A stretch of DNA of 64,000 nucleotides from positions 838,572 through 902,571 of the forward strand of contig DATMFF010000006.1 of NCBI GenBank assembly GCA_035556735.1, written 5' to 3'. Source of the stretch: CANJBX01 sp035556735. Lineage in GTDB: Bacteria; Pseudomonadota; Alphaproteobacteria; Rhizobiales; Xanthobacteraceae. The notes under the pieces were generated by a model that was given only the letters and a program-made list of their open reading frames with translations, was not told the origin of the DNA and made no database searches. A program made the position numbers and the translations under genes. Position 1 is the stretch's first letter, and each line of letters starts with the position of its first letter. This document shows positions 51,106-58,604 of this stretch, one piece after another.

Positions 51106-51165
51106 GGCCCCACCTCTCCCCGGCGGGGAGAGGTCGCCGCGCGACGCGCGGCGGGTGAGGGGGCC
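51106..51165. repeat. REP-like palindromic intergenic element
   Basis: A 60-nt element with nested stems: outer GGCCCC/GGGGCC, then ACCTCTCCCC-GGC-GGGGAGAGGT (perfect 10-bp stem, 51112-51134) and CGCCGCGC/GCGCGGCG (51135-51153). Elements of this look (CCTCTCCCC...GGGGAGAGG) recur between genes in many Rhizobiales genomes. It lies 27 nt after the selenoprotein gene and may protect or end its mRNA. The rest of the 50917-51191 gap holds no gene. Confidence 0.6.
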
Positions 51166-51191
51166 TAAGAGCTGATGCGTGAAAGGGGCGC

Positions 51192-52850
51192 CTACCGCCA
51201 CACGTCGATGAGACCGGTCGGGTTGCTCTTGTTCTCGGTGCCCGGGCCGCGGGTCGAGAAGCGGCCGCCGATCATCTTGAACGCGCCCTGGGTCTCGCCG
51301 CCGGTCACCACGATCTTGATGTCCTCCGGCCGGAAGATGCTGATCAGCTCGTCGGGCGCGGCCTTGAGCCGGCTGGCATAGGGCTCGACGCCGGCGATGG
51401 CGTGCGGGCGCACCAGCGTCGTGATCCACTGGTCGTCCCAGTAGTTGCGCGCGGGCAGCTTGGCGTTCTGCGCGCACCAGTCGATCAGCGACTGCTTGGT
51501 GTAGCCGAGGTCGACGAAGGCGCGCGCCACCAGGGGGTCCATCACGATCAGCGGCGGGCTGTAGTGGTCGGTGCCGACGAGGCAGCGGATGAACTTGTCC
51601 TGCCAGGTCTCGCGCGGCCCGAAGCCGGACTGCGTGTACCAGCCGCCGAAGAAGACGCTGACGGTCGAGTCGGTCGGCTTGAAGCCCTGATCGACGTGGA
51701 ACGGCGACCACGGGCTGCGCTCCTCGTTCTCCGCGAAGCAGGCCGTGTAATTCCAGTTGTTGCCGAGCGTGCCCATATAGGTGTCGCCCGGCACCGAGCC
51801 GCCCTGCACGTTCTGGCTGGTGAGGCAGTAGGCGCGGCCGATCGTGGCGTTGGCGTGGTTGTAGGGGCCGAGCGCACCGACGCCCGAGTTCATGCCGATC
51901 TCGTTGCGGATCGGGCCGTTGACCACGGAGATCGTCGCCCACGAGGTCGTGCTGCTCGAGCGCGCGGAGATGCCGCTCGCCGCCATCGCCAGGATCACCG
52001 GCAGGTATTCGGGGCGCGCCCCCGCCATGACGGCGTTGACCGCGACCTTCTCGATGTCGAACTCCCAGGCTTCGCGGAACGAGGTCGGCCGCATGCGCCC
52101 GACGATCTTGTCGCCGGGCAGGGAGGTGCCCTTGAGCATGCGCTCGACCAGGTCCTCGGTCGGCAGGATGACGGGCAGGTAGTCGGTCCAGCCCTGCTCG
52201 ATGAAGAGCTGGCGCAGGTTCTCCTCGGTGTCGGGTTCGAGCAGGCGCGGGGTGGAGCGTTCGAAGGTCGCGCCCTTGAGGTCCTCGTCGGTGAGCGGTT
52301 GCAGCAATCCGTCGAGCACGCCCTTCATGAACGGCTGCTTGAGGATCGGGTCGGTGCCCTCGATATAGGCGCGCAGCTCGGAGGCCGAGCGGCCGACGAC
52401 CGGCTGCGGCACGAACACGCTGCGGATCGTGGGCATACCGGCGGCCAGCGCGGTCGCCTTGGCGAGTCGCGCGAAGGCATGCGTGCTGACCGGGATGGTC
52501 GGAACGCCCTGCTGCTCAAGCGCCAGTGCGAACCCCACGACCGTGGGGCAGCAGGTGCTTCAAAGGCCGACGCCGATGATGGCCGCGGCTCCGTCGGCCG
52601 CGACCTTGGCGCGCATCTCGGGGTCGTCGACCCAGCTCTCGCGCGGGCGCACGACGCGGGTCTCGACCGCCGGCATGTTCTGCGCGAACCACAGCCGCAG
52701 CTGTTCCATGAACACGTCGGCGTTATCGAACAGGCAGTCGATGAGGTAGAGGACCTTGCCGTCGAGGCTTTCCGGGCGGTTGGCGAGCCGCTTGCCGACG
52801 ACCTTGGGCGGATACCCGCGCGGATCGTGAACGGTGATCTTGCCGGCCAT
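51192..52850 (-). CDS. Probable UGSC-type selenoprotein with in-frame UGA (Sec97)
   Basis: From ATG 52850 (GGGAGG six bases upstream) the frame runs 96 codons to a TGA at 52562-52560 and continues in the same frame for 456 more codons. Across the TGA the protein reads AAAIIGVGL-U-STCCPTVVGFALALEQQGVPTIPV; this matches the layout of UGSC-motif proteins and GrdB, with Sec followed by Cys at +3 (U97-S-T-C100) and an extra C101. Both halves have coding character, and a bSECIS-like hairpin starts 11 nt after the TGA. Residues 1-160 form the UGSC domain; residues 180-552 (from about TFERSTPRLLEPDTEENLRQL) form a second conserved domain of unknown function, with several Trp/Cys-rich blocks. The reaction is unknown; a thiol/selenol-dependent reductase is the natural guess. 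Standard gene callers would split it into 97- and 448-codon pieces. Confidence 0.82.
52533..52562 (-). promoter_or_regulatory. UGA codon and bacterial SECIS hairpin
   Basis: UGA at 52562-52560 is followed by 11 nt, then CCCCAC (52548-52543), loop GGUC (52542-52539) and GUGGGG (52538-52533): a perfect 6-bp stem. In E. coli fdhF the upper stem-loop also lies 11 nt after UGA, and its loop includes GGUC, which SelB recognises. Outer pairing is possible between CUGCUG (52554-52549) and CAGCAG (52514-52509). Confidence 0.75.
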
Positions 52851-52911
52851 GGGCGCCTCCCGGTGTGCGTCGTGGCCGCGGCGGCAGAGTTGAACGCCGC
52901 GGCGAAATAAA

Positions 52912-52942
52912 GTACTAGGAGACAACGGTTGCACTGTCAAAC
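52912..52942 (-). promoter_or_regulatory. Promoter and GTT-N9-AAC site of the selenoprotein gene
   Basis: On the minus strand TTGACA (52940-52935), 17 nt, TAGTAC (52917-52912) is a strong sigma-70 promoter, with transcription starting about 55 nt before ATG 52850. The dyad GTT-GCACTGTCA-AAC (52928-52942) overlaps its -35 box. Confidence 0.65.
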
Positions 52943-53054
52943 TAGTTGCCCGGCGCCCCCCGGAGGCCGGACGATGGACGCGGCGGACGCCGCGGACGCA
53001 GGCAGGGCGCCGGTCGGGAAGAGACGCTTACGCGGTTTCAAGGGGAGGTTGGGA

Positions 53055-54056
53055 ATGGATCATTCGTCACATCGCTTGTCGCGCCGCCGGCTGCTGCAGG
53101 GCGCAGCCGCCGCCGGTCTTGTGCCCGCCGCCGGCCTGTGGCCGGCCGGCGCCATGGCGCAGGCCTATCCGTCGCAGGACATCCACTTCATCTGCGGCTT
53201 CGCCGCCGGCAGCGGCGCCGATGTGATCGTGCGCTTCTTCGCCGAGAAGGTGCGCACCCTGTCCGGCCGCTCCGTCATCGTCGAGAACAAGGTCGGCGCG
53301 CTCGGCAATATCGCGACCGAGTACGTCGCGCGCTCCAAGCCCGACGGCTACACCGTCTACATCACCGGCGGCAGCGCGCTCGCCGCCAACCAGCACGTCA
53401 TGAAGAAACCGACGGTCGACGTCGGCAAGGCGCTGCAGATGGTCGGCACCATCAACAAGCAGCCGACCATGCTCGCCGTGAAGGCGGACAGCCCCTACAA
53501 GACGGTGGCGGACCTCACCGCCGCGATGAAGCAGAAGGGCGAGAAGGCGAGCTACGGCACGGCCAACCCATCCGCTAAGGTGTTTGGCGCGCTGTATGCG
53601 CAGCACGCCGGCCTCAAGGCGGTGGAAGTCGCCTACCGCACCGCGGCAGACTACCTCAACGACCTCGCCAGCGGCGCCATCGACTACGCGATTCCCGACA
53701 ACGTGTTCGCGGTGACGCAGGAAAAAGCCGGTCGCATGCGCATCCTCGCGGTCGGCACCGGCGAGCGCATGAAGTCGACGCCGCAGTACCCGACCATGAA
53801 GGAGCTCGGCTATCCGATCGACATCCGCAACTGGTGGGGCGCGTTCGTGCCGGCCGCCACGCCGCGTCCGGTCGTCGACCAGCTCGGCAAGTGGATCAGC
53901 GCCGTGGTCGCAAGCGACGAGGGGCGCGACTTCCTCGCCAAGTTCGCCGCCGACCAGTGGGTGTCCTCGCCCGAAGAGGCGCAGGCCTACTTCCTCAAGG
54001 CGATCGACGAGTGGGGCGAATTCGTGCGCATCGCCAAGATCGAGCCGCAGGGCTGA
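53055..54056 (+). CDS. Bug-type tripartite tricarboxylate transporter periplasmic receptor, copy 4 (Tat-exported)
   Basis: A 333-residue protein from ATG 53055 (GGGGAGG upstream). The N-terminus LSRRRLLQGAAAAGLVPAAGLWPAGAMAQ is a twin-arginine signal, unlike the Sec signals of the other three copies. The Bug core is YPSQDIHFICGFAAGSGADVIVRFFAEKVRTLSGRSVIVENKVGALGNIATEYVARSKPDGYTVYITGGSA. It diverges from the selenoprotein gene, with about 200 nt between the starts, so it may bind that protein's substrate. No TctA/TctB genes are nearby. Confidence 0.93.
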   Translation: MDHSSHRLSRRRLLQGAAAAGLVPAAGLWPAGAMAQAYPSQDIHFICGFAAGSGADVIVRFFAEKVRTLSGRSVIVENKVGALGNIATEYVARSKPDGYTVYITGGSALAANQHVMKKPTVDVGKALQMVGTINKQPTMLAVKADSPYKTVADLTAAMKQKGEKASYGTANPSAKVFGALYAQHAGLKAVEVAYRTAADYLNDLASGAIDYAIPDNVFAVTQEKAGRMRILAVGTGERMKSTPQYPTMKELGYPIDIRNWWGAFVPAATPRPVVDQLGKWISAVVASDEGRDFLAKFAADQWVSSPEEAQAYFLKAIDEWGEFVRIAKIEPQG

Positions 54057-54067
54057 CGCGCACACGA

Positions 54068-54093
54068 GGGGACGGCGGACCGCCGCCGTTCCC
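54068..54093. terminator. Hairpin between convergent Bug receptor and LuxR genes
   Basis: ACGGCGG (54072-54078) and CCGCCGT (54083-54089) pair perfectly, extended by GGG/CCC across a one-base bulge. No clear U-run. Confidence 0.35.
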
Positions 54094-54107
54094 GGACCGC
54101 GAAGCCG

Positions 54108-54914
54108 CTACGCCGCGGGCCGGATCCTCCTCCAGACGACCAGGTCCTCCCCCTGGTTATCGGCATCCGGCCGAGCGAGTCTGGACGAGAGGAGCGCCGC
54201 GTGCGTGCGGCTTCGCAAATTCAGCCGCTGCAGGATGGCGGAGACGTGCAGCTTGACCGTGTTCGGCGAGAGCACGAGCGCGCGCGCGATCTCCTTGTTG
54301 CTCTTGCCTTCGCCCAGGAGGCGCAGGATCTCGCGCTGACGCGGGCTCAGGCGCGCGAGGTCGGGCGCGGCCGGCTCCTCGTCCTCCGCCGCCTCCCGCC
54401 TGCGTGACGGCGGATGCGCCAGCATCTCCTCGATCTGCAGCGCCAGCGCCTGCGAGACCGAGCGCGTCACCGCGCCGCTGAGCGCGTCGAGGTCCGCCGG
54501 CGGGCGCGGGCCTTGCGCCTGCAAGGCGCGGAACGGCGCCGGCAGCATCGCCGTCAGCTCGACGTGGAGGAGCGCGACGCCGGCGGGGGCGCGCGCGGCG
54601 AGTGGAAACCCGATCAGCGCGAACCAGCGTTGCTGCCGTGGCCCGGGGCACGGATAGATCGACGTGACGAGGTCGAGGCGGCCCGCGAGCAGCGCGCGCA
54701 ACTGCCTGGCGAACCGCTTCGTCGCGGCATCGTCCGCGCGGCAATAGTCGAGGTAGTTGGCGCCGACGCCGGACTGCGCGAGGGCGAGCCCGTCGCGGCG
54801 GCCGCTCGCGCGCCAGGTTTCGTTGACCGCGATGATCGTCCCCGACGGATCGAGGATGGCGGCGCTCGCCGGCAGCGACGTCATCGCTTCGAGCGCGGCA
54901 GGCGTGTCCGTCAT
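54108..54914 (-). CDS. LuxR-family regulator with PAS-like sensor domain
   Basis: A 268-residue protein from ATG 54914 (an in-frame ATG at 55010 would add 32 weakly conserved residues). Residues 10-125 resemble a PAS fold (PASAAILDPSGTIIAVNETWRASGRRDG, then RWFALIGFPLA). The C-terminus is the LuxR/NarL helix-turn-helix: LARLSPRQREILRLLGEGKSNKEIARALVLSPNTVKLHVSAILQRLNLRSRTHAALL. There is no receiver domain, so it probably senses a ligand directly. Target genes are not evident; the Bug receptor is convergent and the 58-aa gene divergent. Confidence 0.9.
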   Translation of the reverse strand: MTDTPAALEAMTSLPASAAILDPSGTIIAVNETWRASGRRDGLALAQSGVGANYLDYCRADDAATKRFARQLRALLAGRLDLVTSIYPCPGPRQQRWFALIGFPLAARAPAGVALLHVELTAMLPAPFRALQAQGPRPPADLDALSGAVTRSVSQALALQIEEMLAHPPSRRREAAEDEEPAAPDLARLSPRQREILRLLGEGKSNKEIARALVLSPNTVKLHVSAILQRLNLRSRTHAALLSSRLARPDADNQGEDLVVWRRIRPAA

Positions 54915-55059
54915 GGCGATCGCTGCGTCGGTTTCATGCGCGCTGGTCCTAGCAGCGCGCGCGCCGCTGCGGGATAGCCGCTTCGGGTTATTGTCTCGAT
55001 CGCCCGGCATATGACATCCATCGCGCGAGGACGGGGGATCACCCAGAGAGAGCAGGCGA

Positions 55060-55236
55060 ATGGAAGCAATGCGTAAACGCGTCGCTGCAGGAAATCCCGC
55101 TGATTTGGATCAATTCGTCAGCGCCGAGAACATCGCGCGCTACCGGCGGCTGCTGGATACCGACATCGACGACGAGCAGCGCCGCACCATCCTCCAGCTG
55201 CTCGCCGATCAGGTCTCCATGCTGCGGTATGGCTGA
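55060..55236 (+). CDS. Small 58-residue helical protein
   Basis: ATG 55060 to TGA 55234-55236 encodes 58 residues, with AGAGAG and AGCAGG upstream. The middle, FVSAENIARYRRLLDTDIDDEQRRTILQLLADQ, matches a widespread family of tiny Rhizobiales proteins of unknown function that share the pattern NIxRYRxLL...QRxxIxxLLA. It is predicted all helical and cytoplasmic. It diverges from the LuxR gene. Confidence 0.8.
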   Translation: MEAMRKRVAAGNPADLDQFVSAENIARYRRLLDTDIDDEQRRTILQLLADQVSMLRYG

Positions 55237-55296
55237 AATAGCGTGCTGCGAGGAGCGGCGAAGGGCCTCAGGCGATTGCAGACAGGAGGCGATGCG

Positions 55297-56241
55297 TCAT
55301 CTGTCCGCAGGCGATGTAGACGACGGCGCGTGCGCGGCGCGGAACCGCAGGCCCGCGCCATCGGTGACGATGAAGCCCGCCGTCGGCGTCGCGAAATGCG
55401 TCCCCAGCACCAGCACGGGCTTGTCGGCGTGGCGCCGCAGGAACTCCAGTCGCGTGCGACGCGCCTGTTCAACGTTCCAGTCGAAGTTGCTGGCGACGTC
55501 CGGCAGCGCGCACTGGATCGGGTGGTGCATCAGATCGCCGGTGATCACCGCCGTCTCGCCACGCGAGGCGACGACGACGCTCACGTGCCCGGGCGAATGG
55601 CCCGGCGTCGGTTCGAGCGCGACCTCGTCGGTGATGCGGTGGTCGCACGCGACGAGATCATGCAGCCCCGCCACGACGATCGGCCGGATCGAATCCTCGA
55701 ATACAGTATCGGCCTCCATCACGTCCTGCGCCACCGCCGCGGGGACATCGCCGGTGAGGGCCGGGTCGGGGCCGCGCGCCCAATGCTCGAACTCGGTGCG
55801 GCCGAAGAGGTAGCGCGCATTGGGGAACGTCGGCACCCAGCGCCCGCCCACGAGCCGCGTGTTCCAGCCGACGTGATCGACGTGCAGGTGCGTGCACAGC
55901 ACCGTGTCGATGCGCTCGGCGGGATAGCCTGCGCTGGCGAGATCGTCGAGGAACGCGGTCTGCAGCATGTGCCAGCGCGGCATGCGGCGCGCCTTGTCGT
56001 TGCCGACGCAGGTATCGACGATGATGCGCCGTTCGCCGGTCGCGATTACGAAGGCGTGGATCGAGCCGATGAGCTGTCCCTCGGCGGTCGCGAAGTCGGG
56101 GCGCAGCCAGTCGTGCCGGCGCACGACCTCCGCCGTCAGGTCGCGGAACATGTATTCCGGCGCGCGCAGTCCCTCGGCCTCGACGACGCGGGTGATGGTC
56201 ACGGCGCCGACCCGCCAGTGCTGGATGCGGGGATTGCTCAT
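55297..56241 (-). CDS. Metallo-beta-lactamase-fold hydrolase
   Basis: A 314-residue enzyme from ATG 56241, overlapping the livF-like stop (ATGA). The metal site is LCTHLHVDHVGWNT (HxHxDH), with LEPTPGHSPGHVSV for the third His, VITGDLMHHP for the bridging Asp and VLVLGTHFATP for the last His. The insertion pattern resembles the quorum-quenching lactonase/AttM and alkyl-hydrolase branches. It is the last gene of the eight-gene operon that starts with the hydantoinase subunits, so it may open a lactone or lactam or hydrolyse an amide made in the pathway. Confidence 0.92.
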   Translation of the reverse strand: MSNPRIQHWRVGAVTITRVVEAEGLRAPEYMFRDLTAEVVRRHDWLRPDFATAEGQLIGSIHAFVIATGERRIIVDTCVGNDKARRMPRWHMLQTAFLDDLASAGYPAERIDTVLCTHLHVDHVGWNTRLVGGRWVPTFPNARYLFGRTEFEHWARGPDPALTGDVPAAVAQDVMEADTVFEDSIRPIVVAGLHDLVACDHRITDEVALEPTPGHSPGHVSVVVASRGETAVITGDLMHHPIQCALPDVASNFDWNVEQARRTRLEFLRRHADKPVLVLGTHFATPTAGFIVTDGAGLRFRAAHAPSSTSPADR

Positions 56242-56882
56242 GTCGGCGGCCGGATCACGCCCCGCTCGATCAGGAAGGTCTTGTCGAGCAGGTCGGCGAC
56301 GCGGTCGGCGTGCGACTCGGCGATAAGCACGGAGACGCGCTCGCGCTTGAGCCCCGCCAGCACCTCGCCGAGCCGGCGCACCAGCGCGGGCGCCAGTCCT
56401 TCGAACGGCTCGTCGAGGATGAGCAGGCGCCGCCCCGCCATCAGCGCGCGCGCCAGCGCCGCCATCTTCTGCTGGCCGCCCGAGAGCGTCGCGGCGTTGC
56501 GCGTCAGCATGTCCTTGATCTCGGGCATGAAGCCCACGATCCACGCGAGGCGTTCGCCCGCGTCGGCCATGCGCGCCGTCCAGGCCGGCAGCAGGATGTT
56601 CTCCTCGACGGTGAGGTCGGGGACGAGGCGGCGGTCTTCCGGCATGTAGCCGATCCCGAGCGACACGCGCTCGTGCGGACGCGCGGCGACGAGGTCATGC
56701 GCGTCGATGCTGGCGTGGCCGGCGGCCGGCAGCGCGCCCATCAGCCCGCGCATGAACGTGGTCTTGCCCGCGCCGTTGGTGCCGATCAGGCCGCAGAACT
56801 CGCCTTCGGCGACGGCGAGCTCGGCCCCGTTGACGATGCGGATGCGCCCGATCGAGACGTCGTAGTGCTTCACGTCAAGCAT
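56238..56882 (-). CDS. Branched-chain amino acid-type ABC transporter ATP-binding protein (LivF-like)
   Basis: A 214-residue ATPase, shorter than LivF by about 20 residues. Walker A is GLIGTNGAGKTTFMRGLMG; the Q-loop region is GYMPEDRRLVPDLTVEENIL; the signature is NAATLSGGQQKMAALARALM, Walker B LLILDEPFEGLAP. It starts 8 nt inside the end of the LivG-like gene. With the LivG-like subunit it powers the LivHM channel. Confidence 0.94.
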   Translation of the reverse strand: MLDVKHYDVSIGRIRIVNGAELAVAEGEFCGLIGTNGAGKTTFMRGLMGALPAAGHASIDAHDLVAARPHERVSLGIGYMPEDRRLVPDLTVEENILLPAWTARMADAGERLAWIVGFMPEIKDMLTRNAATLSGGQQKMAALARALMAGRRLLILDEPFEGLAPALVRRLGEVLAGLKRERVSVLIAESHADRVADLLDKTFLIERGVIRPPT

Positions 56883-57660
56883 GCGCGCCTCCAGCGGCTC
56901 GCGCGGCCGGCGCGTGCCCGGTGATGCGCGCGCGCACGTCCTCGCGCGTGAACACCGCCTGCGGGCTCCCGTCCGCGACGATCGTGCCGTCGATGAACGC
57001 GAGCACGCGTTCGGCGTAGGCCTCGACCAACTCCATGTCGTGCTCCACGAACAGGATCGTCACGCCGCGCTGCCTGAGCGCGCCCATGACGTGGGTCATC
57101 AGGTCGTGGCGCTCCTGGCGCGAGACGCCGCTCGTGGGCTCGTCCAGCATGATGAGCAGCGGGTCGCGGGCGGCGGCCATGGCGACGTCCAGGATCTTGC
57201 GCACGCCCTGCGAGAGCGTGTTGGCCAGCATGTCGCCATACTGCGCGATCCCGAACTGGGTCAGCGCGGTTTGCGCGTCGCGCACGATCTCCGGCGCAGC
57301 GATGCGGCGGCGCGTCATCGGCCAGAGCGCGGCGCCCGCGCGTGCGATCGCGGTGGCGACACACATGTTCTCGAGCACGGTCAGCGTGCCGAACACCTGC
57401 GCGACCTGGAACGAGCGCCCGATGCCGAGCTGGGTGATCTTGCGCGAGGCCAGCCCGGTGATGTCGCGCCCGTGGAAGGTGATGCGGCCCTGGCTCGGGG
57501 CGAGATGGCCGGAGATCATGTTGACGAATGTCGTCTTGCCGGCCCCGTTTGCGCCGATGATGCCGACGGTCTCGCCGCGTGCGATGTCGCAGGAGATGCC
57601 GTGCGCGGCGACGAAGGAGCCGAAGGACTTGCCGAGGTCCTGCGCGGACAGGATCGTCAT
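56875..57660 (-). CDS. Branched-chain amino acid-type ABC transporter ATP-binding protein (LivG-like)
   Basis: A 261-residue ATPase from ATG 57660 (ATGA overlap with the LivM-like gene). Walker A GIIGANGAGKTTFVNMISGHL, Q-loop GIGRSFQVAQVFGTLTVLENM, signature ANTLSQGVRKILDVAMAAA (LSQG instead of LSGG), Walker B LLIMLDEPTSGVS. The LSQG and ...TSGVS spelling are variants seen in LivG paralogues. Confidence 0.93.
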   Translation of the reverse strand: MTILSAQDLGKSFGSFVAAHGISCDIARGETVGIIGANGAGKTTFVNMISGHLAPSQGRITFHGRDITGLASRKITQLGIGRSFQVAQVFGTLTVLENMCVATAIARAGAALWPMTRRRIAAPEIVRDAQTALTQFGIAQYGDMLANTLSQGVRKILDVAMAAARDPLLIMLDEPTSGVSRQERHDLMTHVMGALRQRGVTILFVEHDMELVEAYAERVLAFIDGTIVADGSPQAVFTREDVRARITGHAPAARAAGGAHA

Positions 57661-58604
57661 GGCTTCGCCCCCGTGGCGCGCCGGCGGCGGAAGATCAGCC
57701 CGCCGATTCCCTGCGGCACGAACAGGATGGTCAGCAGCAGCGCGGCGCCCAGCGTCATCTGCCAGGTGCCCGGCATCGTCGAGACGGCGAAGGTGCGCAC
57801 CGCCTCGAACGCCAGCGCGCCGATGAACGCGCCCCAGACCGAGGCCGTGCCGGCAAGAATGGCGACGAAGACGAAGCCGCCCGAGGTCGTCCAGAACGCC
57901 ATGGCGGGATCGACGTGCGCGACGCTCAGGCCGACGACCGATCCGCCCATCCCGGTGAGCAGGCCGGCGATGACCACCTTCATGTGCACGAGGCGGTCGA
58001 CCGATACGCCGAGGAACTCGATGCGCAGCTCGTTGTCGACCATCGGCCGCGACAGCGCGCCGGCGATGGTCGCGCCGTAGAGCTCGACCGCCGCCGCGGA
58101 GAGCCACACCAGGGCGAGGGTGAAGGCGAACAGCGCCCAAGTGTAATCGTCGCCGCGCGGTTCGAACCCGAGGAACGTCGCGCGCGGGACCGACAGGCCG
58201 TCCGACGCGCCCAGCGTCTGCGAGTTGACCAGCAGCCCGTAGAGGATCATCGAGAGCGCCAGGCTGAGCATTGCGAAGAAGATCCCGCGATAGCGCGCCA
58301 GCAGGAAGCCGGCGACATATGCGAGCGCCGCGGCGGCGAGCGTGCCGATCACGACGAGCAGGACCGCGTCGCGGATGCCGAGATGGCGCGCGGCGAGGGC
58401 GACGGCATAGGCGCCCGCCGCGTAGTAGAGCGCCTGGCCGAACGAGACGAGGCCCGCGCGCCACAGCACGATCATGCCCAGCACGGCGAGGCCGTTGCCC
58501 AGCGCGACGGTCGAGATCGGGAGCACCCAGATCGGCAGCCAGCCGCCCGAGAGGGCGATCAGCGCGACGGCGGCGGCGGAGAGGAGGGCGGAGGTGCGCG
58601 TCAT
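57657..58604 (-). CDS. Branched-chain amino acid-type ABC transporter permease (LivM-like)
   Basis: A 315-residue inner-membrane protein with eight to ten helices. LAVLGMIVLWRAGLVSFGQALYYAAGAYAVAL is the conserved first core helix pair; ELRIEFLGVSVDRLVHMKVVIAGLLTGMGGSVVGLSVAHVDP is the coupling region with the EAA-like loop. Its ATG overlaps the LivH-like stop by one base. Confidence 0.94.
   Translation of the reverse strand: MTRTSALLSAAAVALIALSGGWLPIWVLPISTVALGNGLAVLGMIVLWRAGLVSFGQALYYAAGAYAVALAARHLGIRDAVLLVVIGTLAAAALAYVAGFLLARYRGIFFAMLSLALSMILYGLLVNSQTLGASDGLSVPRATFLGFEPRGDDYTWALFAFTLALVWLSAAAVELYGATIAGALSRPMVDNELRIEFLGVSVDRLVHMKVVIAGLLTGMGGSVVGLSVAHVDPAMAFWTTSGGFVFVAILAGTASVWGAFIGALAFEAVRTFAVSTMPGTWQMTLGAALLLTILFVPQGIGGLIFRRRRATGAKP

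Noticed and set aside
52560..52562. The TGA as a nonsense mutation or a boundary between two genes
   Set aside because: The downstream part lacks a ribosome binding site and a sensible start, the frame is unchanged on both sides, a UxxC motif begins exactly at the TGA, and a SECIS-like hairpin stands at the right distance. It stays an inference until the Sec machinery is found.
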